From Tachypleus tridentatus (taxonomy: Eukaryota; Arthropoda; Merostomata; Xiphosura; Limulidae), in contig NC_134834.1 in the NCBI RefSeq assembly GCF_004210375.1, positions 149,391,009 through 149,455,008 of the forward strand: DNA of 64,000 nucleotides, read 5' to 3'. Shown in pieces: positions 11,598 to 22,700 of this stretch (its first letter is position 1; every line of letters begins with the position of its first letter). The translations under genes and the position numbers were made by a program. Below the pieces are notes generated by a model. That model ran no database searches. It worked only from the letters and a program-made list of their open reading frames with translations, and was not told where the DNA came from.

Positions 11598-11929
11598 TGT
11601 TAGGATAGAAAAAACAAACACATCACATCCTCGATAAAGTGGTCTCACCGAAGGTACATAATATCAAAGTTAACATATATATGAATCGATATACTTGGTA
11701 ATCCATTAATGTTGAAGTTTTACAACACCGTCAAACATGGGAAATTAGATTTACTGTCGTAATCTTTGTCTTAGACCTACGTGTTATCATGATATGTGTA
11801 TTAAAACAGATAAATATACATTTATATCTACACGCTCTTTAAGTAGGTAGTATGATACATATTAAAAGAATGCATTTCACTCATATGTAAATTTTTGTTT
11901 TACGTGAGATGGTAAACCATTACTTGACC

Positions 11930-12045
11930 TTGTTTACAGATATGCATAAAGCTACACAATGAGCTAACACTATCGGGTATCGAAACCTGGTTTGTAATAT
12001 TATGAGTTATAAGACTTACCTCAGTGTCACAAAAGGGGTAGGAAA
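11930..12045 (-). mobile_element. SINE family C, diverged
   Basis: CATAAAGCTACACAATGAGC and GGTATCGAAACCTGG identify an inverted copy; the head end is degraded. Confidence 0.65.
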
Positions 12046-12326
12046 TGGTTAGCACGTTCTGTTGCATTAAAAGAACAAATGCTCCTTCTCGATGTTCTAG
12101 AAAGCAAAATGTCGATATACATTAACTAAATATTTTTCAGCAGCATGAAGTAATAACTTTGAAACAAGTTGTTTAAAAGTTAAATAGTCTGTGTATCTGC
12201 ATGTTTGTCATTGTATTTTTTTATTTTTAAATTCTTGTATGTATCTAAATGCGTAGCTTCATTCTAGCCAAAGGCAGATCACTTAAGTGTTACGCCGTCT
12301 CTTTTCAGGGTTTTGATACAATCGAG

Positions 12327-12617
12327 TTTGTTTGTTTTTTTGTTTGTTTGTTTTGGAATTTCGCACAAAGCTACTCGAGGGCTATCTGTGCTAGCCGTCC
12401 CTAATTTAGCAGTGTAAGACTAGAGGGTAGGCAGCTAGTCATCACCACCCACCGCCAACTCTTGGGCTACTCTTTTACCAACGAAAAGTGGGATTGATCG
12501 TCACATTATAACGCCCCCACGGCTGGAAGGGCGAGCATGTTTGGCGCGACTTGGGCGCGAACCCGCGACCCTCAGATTACGAAGCGCACGCCTTAACGCG
12601 CTAGGCCATGCCAGGCC
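12327..12617 (-). mobile_element. SINE family A, complete
   Basis: Poly-(GTTT) tail complement at 12327 on, intact body, B box complement slightly altered (GGGCGCGAACCC), head end GGCCATGCCAGGCC. Confidence 0.93.
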
Positions 12618-13370
12618 TTTTTATATTTATATTTTTACGAGCGGTCTTAATATCAAAGATTCATTCGATTTTCGAAATTGTTTTAAAATGACCATAGTGT
12701 GTAACTTTAAGACATAACTGAAACTGATTTAATCTTGTATTTATAATTTTAATCTTTTACATTTTGAGTAACTTCTTACAAACTATGTCAAGAAATTACC
12801 CCTACGCGATGACTGAACGTGAAGGAAGTGAGTAGGCTTAATGAAGGTTTTTGGTTGTCAAGAGCCTGTTCTACATTGACGTTTATGAGGCGCCGAACCT
12901 TTAATAGTGTCTGCTCGTGTTTCAAAGAAACAATTCTATCAAATTGGTACAAAAACGTATTGAGTTTGTGCATGAATAAGAGAGTTTTATATAAATCACT
13001 TTCACTAAGTTTAGTCATACTGAACAGCAAGTAGGTAATCTGGCGTCAAAAACCGTTACTATCCCAACAACACTGGATGTTTTTTATGGAATAATCCTTG
13101 TTATTTTCACGACTTATGATCTTCACAGTAAGGATGTTTTTCACATGTGATTAAACTGGTGTAATTTTTCTATCTCTAGTTTGATTATTCTCAAATACAC
13201 AAATTTTAATTATTAGTTTTAGCCATTAAAAAAACATAAATAAACCACTAATATACGCGTATTGATACTCCACACGAATAAGTAATCACCGTCAATCTTC
13301 TTACTTAAATACCTGTTGACTTATTGTTATATTATTGATTTAATAGCAAAAACTGTCTCTAAGTTTGTTC
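12618..13370. other. No supported gene
   Basis: Overlapping frames of 71 and 80 codons on opposite strands at 12788-13034 have no recognisable domain. Nothing else found. Confidence 0.5.
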
Positions 13371-13646
13371 TGTTTGTTTGTTTTTGAATTTCGCACAAAG
13401 CTACTCGAGGGCTATCTGTGCTAGCCGTTCCTAATTTAGCAGTGTAAGACTAGAGATGCAGCTAGTCATCACCACCCACCGCCAACTCTTGTACTACTCT
13501 TTTACCAACGAATAGTGGGATTGACCGTCACATTATAACGTTTCCACACGGCTGATAGGGCGAGCATGTTTGGCGCGACGGGGATGCGAACCCGCGACCC
13601 TATGATTACGAGTCGCACGCCTTAACGCGCTTGGCCATGCCGGGCC
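13371..13646 (-). mobile_element. SINE family A, complete
   Basis: Tail complement from 13371, body, GGGATGCGAACCC and head end TTGGCCATGCCGGGCC. Directly followed by a family C copy in the other orientation. Confidence 0.93.
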
Positions 13647-13649
13647 TTT

Positions 13650-13780
13650 ATCTCCAAGTGGCTCAGCGGCAAGCCTGAGAGCTCTAATTGCTAAAAATCG
13701 AGTTTCAGTACTTGAGAAGGGCACACACAGCACAGATAGCCTATTGTGTAGCTTTGCACTAAATATTAAACACAAAATTG
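13650..13780 (+). mobile_element. SINE family C
   Basis: TCCAAGTGGCTCAGCGGCAA head, a diverged B box region, and tail CACAGATAGCCTATTGTGTAG at about 13732-13752. Confidence 0.75.
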
Positions 13781-14170
13781 GTATTTAACAATAAAACCTG
13801 TGTATTTGAGACTGATTAAACTAGTTATCGAAATATCTACCTGTTTGAAAAAAAATTCTTTCTTATTCTAAAACTCAGATGGAGAAAAGAAATAGCGTCG
13901 AATAAAGATATTAACTTAAAGATGACATCCAAGTGGCATAACTATGTTATCACTAAAATGACTTAGTCTAATACTTGTAAAGTGGATTAATTGTTTAATC
14001 CAGTGGCAGCGCCAGCGGGTTTGGGGGATTTGAGCCCCCTCATCCCCCCAATATTGTTACCTACATATATTCATAAAATATGGAAAACACAATCGTCGTT
14101 GTTGCTTAACAATTAACATCAAAGAGACATAGATCTATAGAACTCAACGTCTTTATTAAGACGGAAGTAT

Positions 14171-14786
14171 GTGTCACGTGTCCCACAGCAACGTACTGAA
14201 TGCACTGAAACTCATGCGCTGTATTGCCGCTCCCTGTGTGCCAGGAGACACACCTTCTATGTCATCATAGACAGGATGCTCAACGAGCTGAATAAAAGAT
14301 TCTCCAATGATGCCTGCAGTGTTCTAATGGGTGCAACTGCATTGAACTCCAAACACTCCACATTTCTAGACAAGCAAGCACTCTTAGGAGTAGCAGCAAA
14401 CTATGGTGTGGCAGAGTATGACCTTACAGTGGAGGTCCACCAGTTTAACCGGCTAATTGCCAGGAAGAAAGACAAGGGGCAGGAAGTATCCACACCATTG
14501 GAGCTTGCAACCGTGCTGGAGCCATACAAGGATGCCTTCATGGATCTCCACAGGCTTGTATGCATCACTGTGACCCTGCCTGTCACTTCAGCTGCCTGTG
14601 AGAGAAGTTTATCATGTCTGAAGCTTCTCAAGACATACTTGCACAACAGCAGTGGACAACCACACCAGCAACCTTTCTATCATATCAGTAAACTCCAGGA
14701 GGACAAAACAACTCAATATTGATACTGTTATAGACACATTTACTTCCAATTACCAGAACAGACGCATTGTTTTGAAGCAATATTGA
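14171..14786 (+). pseudogene. hAT transposase C-terminal fragment (dimerisation region) of the outer element
   Basis: A 183-codon open stretch (14171-14722) reads on the + strand. Its PVTSAACERSLSCLKLLKTY segment is the hAT C-terminal dimerisation signature of ZMYM1-like transposases. Near 14710 the frame slips by one: in the next frame NIDTVIDTFTSNYQNRRIV runs to a TGA at 14784-14786, which is how such proteins normally end. The N-terminal zinc finger and the catalytic core are missing, so it cannot encode an active transposase. The apparent ATG start has no known significance. Confidence 0.85.
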
Positions 14787-15922
14787 CTATAAACACAACA
14801 TGATGAAAGATAGTTACCCTGATAGTGACCTTACTTTTCCTCAGAGTGTATTAACTTCACATGGGATAATTCGTTTCTGCTATGTAAACTATGTTTTATG
14901 TTATATTTCTTTTGATTTGTAGCTTTACTTTTAATGGTATATTAAATGTTCAATGTAAGCTAATCTTGATTTTCTTTATTATTATGTAGAACCTTGGGTT
15001 GAACTTAGGTGAGCTTCCTCTTTTACATATACGCATATTTTCATAAACAGATTATTTGTTATCTGTAGTAATGAATTATTAATCAAAGTATGAGTTTCCA
15101 ATGAAAACTGCATTGAAAACGCTGTTCAAAATATCACACCTTTCTGCAGGAGCGTTGATCCTGGGGGGATGGGTATACATTCCCCTTCATTTTATGTGGT
15201 GGATAGTGCATACTACCATTCCCCCCTACAGTTTGGTCTGTTGAATTGTTTTATTGCATTACAGAGCTACAAATTGTGTGTTTGTTCTTGTGATTCTCGT
15301 GTTCTTACCAATCGAATTACATAATTAGGCCTAGGTGTAGGCTTTTTCAGTAGCCGAAATGTACATCCTTAATATAGGCGTGCTTCTAAGCTTTTCAATC
15401 TAAGTGATAGTTCGTAAGTATCAGTCAGTAGGCCCAAGTATACATGCAAGGCTTGCAAGCACTATCACAGAATTTGCCTACGTCTTGTACGTAGTGCAAG
15501 ATTAAGTAAAATTTTCATCACAACAGATTAAACAGAGCATGAAATTCGAAAATGTTACTCCCAAGCGTAAATTCCTGTGATCTAGATCTGACAGGCTATT
15601 TGTAGCTTGTATATTTGTATATTGTTCCGTTTTTTTACGCCATTTGTTCTTATGCATGTCTAGCCGCCTTACTCTCCTTAGCTGCTGATGCCTCTGACCA
15701 TAGTTTAGTGTACAGTTAACGACAGGTTCGGGCCGCTTGGATCCAGAGGCACCCTACATCAACTTCCTCCGCTCCCTTTAATCTGGGCCTCGATTTTACA
15801 ACAGGGCTCATTAGACCTGTGTTTATGGCCCTCATTAATCCATGAAATTTCAGATTATCACTGCCCTCTAATAAAGTTCTGGTACTTTATGGTAAAAGAA
15901 CAATATATTCTCTTATCATAGA

Positions 15923-16060
15923 TTTGTTTGTTTGTTTTGTTTTGGAATATCGCACAAAGCTACTCGAGGACTATCTGTGCTAGCCGTCCCTAATTTAGCA
16001 GTGTAAGACTAGAGGGAAGGCAGCTAGTCATCACCACCCACCGCCAACTCTTGGGCTACT
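15923..16060 (-). mobile_element. SINE family A, 5'-truncated, inside the inner hAT
   Basis: Tail complement (TTTG)n and the 3' half of the body up to CTCTTGGGCTACT; the head is absent. Third level of the local transposon nest. Confidence 0.9.
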
Positions 16061-16124
16061 TCCATTCTGTTCTATCTTCGTTCGTTGTATGTTAGGGTTT
16101 TTCAATAAAGACAGTATCTTATCC

Positions 16125-18480
16125 TGTTGAGTCATCTGGAAAACAGATTCCAGTTGTGACAAGTAAGCGTCTGAAACTTTCCGATATTAGACAGTTCTGC
16201 AAGCCAGTTACTAGTATTAAAGTGACAATGTAGATAATTCAACAACCTCAAGCAAAGGAATAGAAACTTGCCATACAGAGGAAATACCATGTTCATCAGA
16301 GGACGAGTCTGAAAATGCTTGTGCACATCATGAACCACGTGACAGTTGTGAAACAACTTTGTGCAGTGATGAAAAATCTGACACTCCACAGATACAGTGT
16401 GGAAAGCCATATCATCCAGACACACAACTAATACCACGACAGAAAGCAAAATCTCAAAATATTAACTTCCAGGGCAAGTAGTTTGATGAGTTCCCGTGGC
16501 TGCACTTTGACAATCAGACTCAAAAAGTCTTATGCTTTCATTGTGCCAAGGCGGAAAATAGAGGCCTTTTTAAAGGGAAATTAGATAGGCCAGTGGAGTA
16601 TACCTTCATATTCACCGGTTTTTGCAACTGGAAAAAGGCAAAACAGAAATTCAACGAACACCAATCCTCCTCTCAGCGCAGATTCGCTATATCTCCAAAA
16701 GGCTCACTTGATATAACTCCAGTGACTGTCCAGCTACATGATGGAAAAAAGAAGCAGCAGGAAGAATGCAAAAGAAGTCTAGCCAAAATATTCAGAAGTT
16801 TACGTTTCTTACTGCGTCAAAGTATAGCATTATGTGGACATACTGATACGGAGGGGAACTTCCTGCAGTTAATGAAGCTCCTGGAAGCGGAAGATCTTCA
16901 GTTGACGGCCACTTGTCAAAGAAAACCACATTCACATCACCCCAGGCTCAGAATGAGATAATGGAGATGTTCAGCCATCAAATACTGAGGAACATAGCAC
17001 ACGAAGTGCAGCAAAGTAAAATCTTTGTATTAATGGTTCATGGCACTCAAGATGTTACAGGTGCCAAACAGGAAGTAATATGTGTACGATACGTAGATAA
17101 GAACCTTGAGGTCCATAAGACATTTCTTGGTTTGTACAGTGTTTCCAATACAACTGGTGAAACAATATCTTCAACTATGCTTGATGTACTGACTTGACTC
17201 AATTTACCACTGTCAGGATTAAGAGCACAAACTTATGATGGAGCCGTTAACATGAGTGGTGCGTACAGTGGATGCCAGGCAAAAATAAAAGAGAAGCAAC
17301 CGTCAGCTTTGTTTTTTCACTGCAAAGCACACAAGGCTAATTTAATAATGCAACATGCAGTTGAAGCTTGTGAATGTGTTCGAGATTCTATCCAGTGGGT
17401 ACATGAACTTGGTGTCTTGCTTCAGAGGTCAGGCAAATACAAGACAATCTTTGAAAATATTGTATCGTCAGACAGCTACAATGGTCCAGTTAAATACATC
17501 CGCCCACTGTGTCCAACACGCTGGTTGTGCCGCCTATCTGCAATTGCATGTGCTGACGATCACTACAGTGACATTGTTGATTCTTTGTCCGAATTAGCAA
17601 ATGAAAAATCAGATGTAGCAGTGAAAGCACAAGGTCTGCTGGACAGATTTGACAAAGGAAACACAGTTTTAGGATTGTTGATGGCTCAGTATCCATTAGC
17701 TGCATTAGAGGAACTAAACTGTGCATTCCAAGCAAAATCAGCGACAGTATCTGGCATGATTGAAGCCTCTGCAATGACAGTTGAGCAGTTGCGGGTATTG
17801 CGAACAGAGGAAAAGTACAACAAGATATATGATGAAGCTGAGAAAAAGGTAACTTCCCTAGATCTGGTGCCTATTGAACTACCATGCATTCGCAGACCTC
17901 CCAGAAGGATCACAGGTGATGGCTCAGCACACCATTCGGCAACAGCTAGAGATTACTACAGAAGCCAATATTTTGAATTTGTGGACACAGTCATAGAACA
18001 TCTGACCACTAGATTCAATGTAGACAACAATGACTTGAGGCAATATCTGGCACTTAAAAACATGATCACATCTGGCAAGATTGGCAACTCGGTTATAAAC
18101 TTCTATCCAGAAATCTCTGCACAACGGCTCGAGGTTCAGTTGCTCATGTTCAAAGGAACAACAAAAGCAGTATCTCTGAAAGGTGCGAGGATGCTTACTG
18201 TAAAATGCATGAAACAAGCCAGCAGATGTTTAGTGAAGTGTTTCTTCTCATGAAAATTTTGCTTGTATGTCCAGTATCCAACTGTGAATGTGAACGCAGC
18301 TTTTCTGCATTAAGACGGTTGAAGACGTGGTTAAGGTCAACTATGTCTCACTTCCGCCTCAACCATGTGGCAGTTTGTCACATTCGCAAAGATGAGGTCG
18401 ACAAGATAAATATAAAAGAGCTCATGAAAGAATTCATAAGCAGATCATCACAAAGGAGGTCTTCGTTTGGGAACAAGTAG
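16125..18480 (+). pseudogene. ZMYM1/TTF-type hAT transposase, broken
   Basis: Near full-length hAT transposase with disabled reading frame. In order: an N-terminal SKRLKLSDIRQF segment, an acidic linker, a TTF-type zinc finger region (FPWLHFDNQTQKVLCFHC, then FCNWKKA) at about 16485-16680, a DUF4371-like catalytic region (about 16900-17400, with TYDGAVNMSG and FFHCKAHKANL), PTRWLCR, and the C-terminal dimerisation motif CPVSNCECERSFSALRRLKT near 18270. Lesions: TAG at 16479-16481, a frameshift near 16900, TGA at 17195-17197, and a frameshift near 18200-18250. The protein normally ends at the TAG of 18478-18480. It resembles domesticated ZMYM1-like host proteins, but TIRs and lesions make a dead transposon the better reading. 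Confidence 0.9.
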
Positions 18481-19124
18481 ACTAGAGGACTAAATGAATC
18501 TTACTTCAATGAAAAGTATGAATAATTATGTGCTACATTGTACTGATGTGTTATTTTCAAGTGTTCGCAAAGACATTTTAATTATTTTTATCAAACAAAA
18601 TGAACAGTTTTTCAGTAGATATAAACTTATCAATAGTAATTACTAATTTTATTAATATTTGAAAACGTAATTCATGCAATGAAAGTTATTAGTGACCTTG
18701 TCAAGTATAATAGCCATCTTTTATATTGTGCAGGAATAAATTCATGTGGCAGTTAATTTGTGACACATTTGTCTTTATTCTATTAACATTTTGAAAACTG
18801 TTCACAACACCTCACTTATACAAACCTACATGGAAACCTTGAAGTATCGTGGCAACAAGATTACTCTCTGACTGCATGTTTACAGCTTTCAAATTCACAT
18901 AATCAGAGATTACCAATTTGCAAATTGAACAGTCCATATAAATGGTTGCAAAAATCATCCCTCACATCGGGTGAAAAAAATCTACGCCCCTGCAGGCTTT
19001 CTGAAATGTACCTTGGTATTTATATTACTATAATTTACCATCTATACTTCATATTGATGGCATTTTGGGGAGCCCTTCCTCAGCCCCCCAACGAAAATAT
19101 CCTGGCGCCGCCACTGGTTTAATC

Positions 19125-19605
19125 ACGTATTTACAACACGAATATCTAAAACGTGTTGCGTAAGACGAGTTGTTAAACTCAATATACATAATGGGCTATC
19201 GGTGCGCTGCTGATCGTAGGCTACGAAAACCTATTTATAGTGTTAAAAGTCCTAGTCTTCCAGCTGGACCACTTGTTGTATTTGTGTGATCACATAACCG
19301 TAAATCTCATAATGCATGGTTGCCACATATGTGGTGCTGTTTCGTACTGAATGAGGCAAACAAACTGCTTTATTTTATATTTTATTTTTGATGTTTTATC
19401 ATATTTTTTTTCGTAATCATATTAATCCATGGTTATATCGATAGGAGAAAAAGCTTTTAAAGATGAAAACTGTTAACTATAATATTTTCAGATTTTAATA
19501 TAACACTAAATGCCTTTATGAATTACACGGCGCCTCATACACAAGAACATGCGTGGGATAGAAACGCTTTACGTTTCCCCAAGCTACGGAGATTTTCGTC
19601 TTCTC
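19125..19605. promoter_or_regulatory. Region upstream of Plod
   Basis: About 480 bp between the hAT complex and exon 1. It holds a decayed SINE and AT-rich sequence; by position it should contain the promoter, but I see no convincing TATA box or initiator. The hAT complex ends only about 520 bp before the Plod start codon. Confidence 0.3.
19171..19270 (-). mobile_element. SINE family C, strongly diverged
   Basis: CATAATGGGCTATCGGTG and GGCTACGAAAACC suggest an old inverted copy upstream of Plod. Confidence 0.45.
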
Positions 19606-19635
19606 ATGTGTGTGTTTGTCAGTTTGGTGTTGTGA
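19606..19635 (+). promoter_or_regulatory. Possible short upstream ORF before the Plod start
   Basis: ATG at 19606 opens nine codons and stops at TGA 19633-19635, five bases before the first Plod ATG. If the transcript begins upstream of 19606, this could dampen translation. The transcription start is unknown and I see no clear TATA box. Confidence 0.25.
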
Positions 19636-19639
19636 GTGT

Positions 19640-19748
19640 ATGAATATGGCTGCTACGCGCGTGGAGTGTGTTACAAGACTAGCATTTTTGCTGTGTGTTG
19701 TTTATGTATATTTAACTTTTCTAGTTTATTGTCATGAAGAAGAGAAAG
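19640..19748 (+). CDS. Plod: Plod exon 1: start codon and signal peptide
   Basis: Encodes 36 codons plus one base, ending at a GTAAAAAG donor. The ATG at 19640 has T at -3; the ATG at 19646 has A at -3 and G at +4 and is an equally likely or better start, shortening the protein by two residues. Basic residues R7 and R13 precede a hydrophobic run ([19 protein letters not shown]), a typical ER signal peptide, followed by acidic HEEEK. The phase (1) fits exon 2 exactly, and with the first ATG the residue numbers downstream equal those of human LH3. Exon 1 is the least conserved part of the family, so it rests on phase and signal-peptide character rather than on homology. Confidence 0.85.
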
Positions 19749-22700
19749 GTAAAAAGTGCCTCTATTCATTTAGACTTTTCGTAAACATAGGAGAAGGGAA
19801 AGTCATATATTATTACTATAACACTATTCCTGTGAATTACAATTTAACTTTTTCAGTTCAACTTACAAGTTTTACTGTACCGTCTACACTTTATTATTGT
19901 ATAATTACTTAAAAAAAAAGTGTTCTGTATACAGTAATGTTATTAATAGCAAGTCTATATTGCTACTGATAATTATTATACAAGCAAATTGGTGATCGTT
20001 GATAAATAATAAAAACGAAAAATGTAAATATAGATTTCGGTCACTTTAAAGTGTTTTGATAGATTATAAAATACGTTAATACTTTTTACGTATATATAAG
20101 TAATATTTTGTGTAACTTGATTTCTGTTTTTTTTTTAATTGACAATTTATTGCGTAGTATATATTATTTACAGCTCAGATAATTTTCGTTTAGAAATATT
20201 ATTTTCAAGTGTCAAATATATATCTATAAATGCATCCTATTTTAGGTATTATAAAAATAAATACTTAGATCGAATGTTTTGGTAAAGCATCACTTTGTAG
20301 CATTGATAACAGTAGGAAACTTATGCAAAGTGTAAAATATACTCTCAGATTTTGTGGTCAAAGTCAAATTATGTACAACTGATTGTCTCCCAAAATATTT
20401 TCAAAAATAGCATTTGTAGCCATTACTCTATTCAGTTTTCTACTCACTAAATATTAAACATGTTATTTTCTATCTTCACCTTACCAGTCAGACAAAACCT
20501 GTAAATTGATCAAAATTCCACACATTACTAAAAAACAAAAATTATGAGAGAAATAATTTCATTAATTAATATAAGGGTTGGGATATTGACTAAATGTATC
20601 TAACTGAAATATGTTCAAATTTTAGTAGTATGTTCCATGCTGTGTGTAGTTTGCTGGTATGTCTTTGATCTTTGCCCCAGGTAATTAAGAAGGGTTAACA
20701 CCCACTCCCAGCTAAAGATCATTTAAATGGCTTTCAAGTATCTTAGTAGGCTGTGTCAGGGAAGTATTATTTGATTTCATGAAGTACACTTGGTGAATTT
20801 AGATTTTAAGAGAGTTTGTTGTTGTTTTTTTTTAATTAGGTGCTTTTTAAAAAGTCAGCTAAAAACCTTGCTTGTTAGAGGTTGGAGAAAGACTAGTTAA
20901 TTGAATTCCAGGATATTTATGTGTGAGGCATCGAACAGTTGTTATTATTGGGGTATCTCAGGGGTTGGTACTTGGGCTGCTTTTTATTTACATAAATGAT
21001 ATTAACAGGGAACTAATGATTAACTTTGTAAAATCTTGCTCAAATCATTAAGCCCTTTATTTCTCATTTCATTGAGGATGTTGAAATATTACAGAATGGT
21101 TTGGATCAATCTGTAAGTTGGACAGATATTTTGCAAATTATCTTTGCTTCTAGTAAGTGCAAACTAATGAATTTGGGATATAATGATTGATTGGATCACA
21201 TGTTTAATGTAAATCAGAATTCACTCAGTAATTGTAACTAAGGAAAGAACCTTGGTATAACAGTGGCAGGTAAGTCATTCAAGCTGTTGAAGCATCATTT
21301 TGTGGTTAGTAGTAAACCTAAGAGAATTTTAGAAGCATTTATAAGACATATTGGTTAGAAATCAAAGTAGGTAATTGTATTTTCATATCATTTACTAGTG
21401 GAGCCTTACTTTTGGTCACCTTGTCCAAAATAGACCATTGGCTTAAAGGACATGGTTCATAGGAACACTGGGATTATTTCAGGGATGGAAGTGTTATCTT
21501 GTATGGACGAGTTAAGATCTACTGGTGTATTTCTTCTTGTGGAAAGAGTGATTAAGAGATTGTATTATTGTAATTTATAAGATTATATTTGGAATCAGTA
21601 GGATAAAAGCCTTTGATTTCTTTGTGCTGTGTCCTGAAGAGAAGAGGACACAGGAGTAATTCTTGGGGTGTGGGAGTCTAGACTTCAGTTAAAACAGTAT
21701 TATGTAATTGTCTTAAGAATTGCCATTGGCATTAGCAAAGACCAGCACTTAACAGGAATTTAAGGTGGGAAGCAGTGATTATAAGAGAAAGAGGTGGGGT
21801 TTAAATCTTTTTATCGCAAGTTGGTGTGCAAGTATAGCTTTGAAGGACCAAACACACCCTTGTTGCTCTGTTACACGATTCACACAAATTTTTTATTACC
21901 TTGACCTGAATGGATTCTGTGTCTGTTTAATTAACATGAATTGTCTGTCTTGTTCTCTGCTATTGCAAAATTACCTTCCAGATGCTATATCATATGGTTC
22001 CTTCTTAGGATGTTTTTCTTCTAACTTGTTTAAAATTAATAACTATTACTCATATAACCTTTCTCTATTAAACTGTGAATACCTTAGTTATACCAGCTCA
22101 TTTCTCTTGTACTCACTCAAGTGTTGTTTAGTAGCATTTAATCCATCAAGAACAGCAAAACAGTTTCCAATTTTCTTTGTTTTGTAAAATAGGGATGGTA
22201 ATTGGAATAGTACTGATGGCTTTACATAGGTTTGTATATAATCAGTCAAGATAAATGAGCAAGTTGTCTTTTATTCAGAGGATCTGGTCACCATTGGCCT
22301 TTGTCGAGATCTTAACCAAATTATGTGCTCTTACAGAATGATAGAGAAATTGCCAATTTTTTTTATATGCATGTGTCTAGTGTGTAAGGCTGACTTGATC
22401 CAAAACATAGAGGTAAATATATGCCATCATAATGAATGAATATGGACAATAACTGATTTTTAAAATTACATTGTTACTGTTTTTAACTACTATTTTTTTT
22501 CTAGTTTTGTTTTGCAGTTTTGTTTCTTTACTAAGGTTGATATCAATTAAAAAGTTGTAAATCATTGTTTTAAGTTAACCCAATCCTTCATCACATATTA
22601 TTTAAAAACTGAGTTACTGATGAAGTACCTGTTTTATTTGTGTTGAATGTGGTTAGTTCATTAATTTAGTGCCTGTTTTATTTCTAGAAATGTATTATGT

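Larger units (their letters stand above)
15147..18995 (+). mobile_element. Inner hAT element inserted in the outer one
   Basis: Starts with CAGGAGCGTTGAT at 15147; the right end near 18992 is the inverted CAGGGGCGTAGAT. Flanks CCTTTCTG (15139-15146) and GCTTTCTG (18996-19003) match at 7 of 8 positions, but the right end has an extra CAG, so the right boundary could be 18992 or 18995. Between the ends lies a nearly complete but broken transposase and one SINE. Confidence 0.75.
14001..19116 (+). mobile_element. Outer hAT element, interrupted by an inner hAT
   Basis: Terminal inverted repeats CAGTGGC(A/G)GCGCCAG begin at 14001 and end at 19116, continuing into G-rich subterminal sequence. The element is flanked by an exact 8-bp direct repeat GTTTAATC (13993-14000 and 19117-19124), the length hAT transposases generate. 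Without the inner insertion it would be about 1.27 kb and keeps only the transposase C-terminus, so it looks like an internally deleted derivative that was later invaded. Confidence 0.9.

Noticed and set aside
12788..13034. Overlapping 80- and 71-codon frames on opposite strands
   Set aside because: No recognisable domain, no splice context; chance frames.
13533..13775. 80-codon minus-strand frame; also 33592-33789 and 35899-36157
   Set aside because: They are translations of SINE bodies.
16125..18480. Domesticated ZMYM1-like host gene
   Set aside because: Two stops, two frameshifts and flanking hAT terminal repeats indicate a dead transposon.
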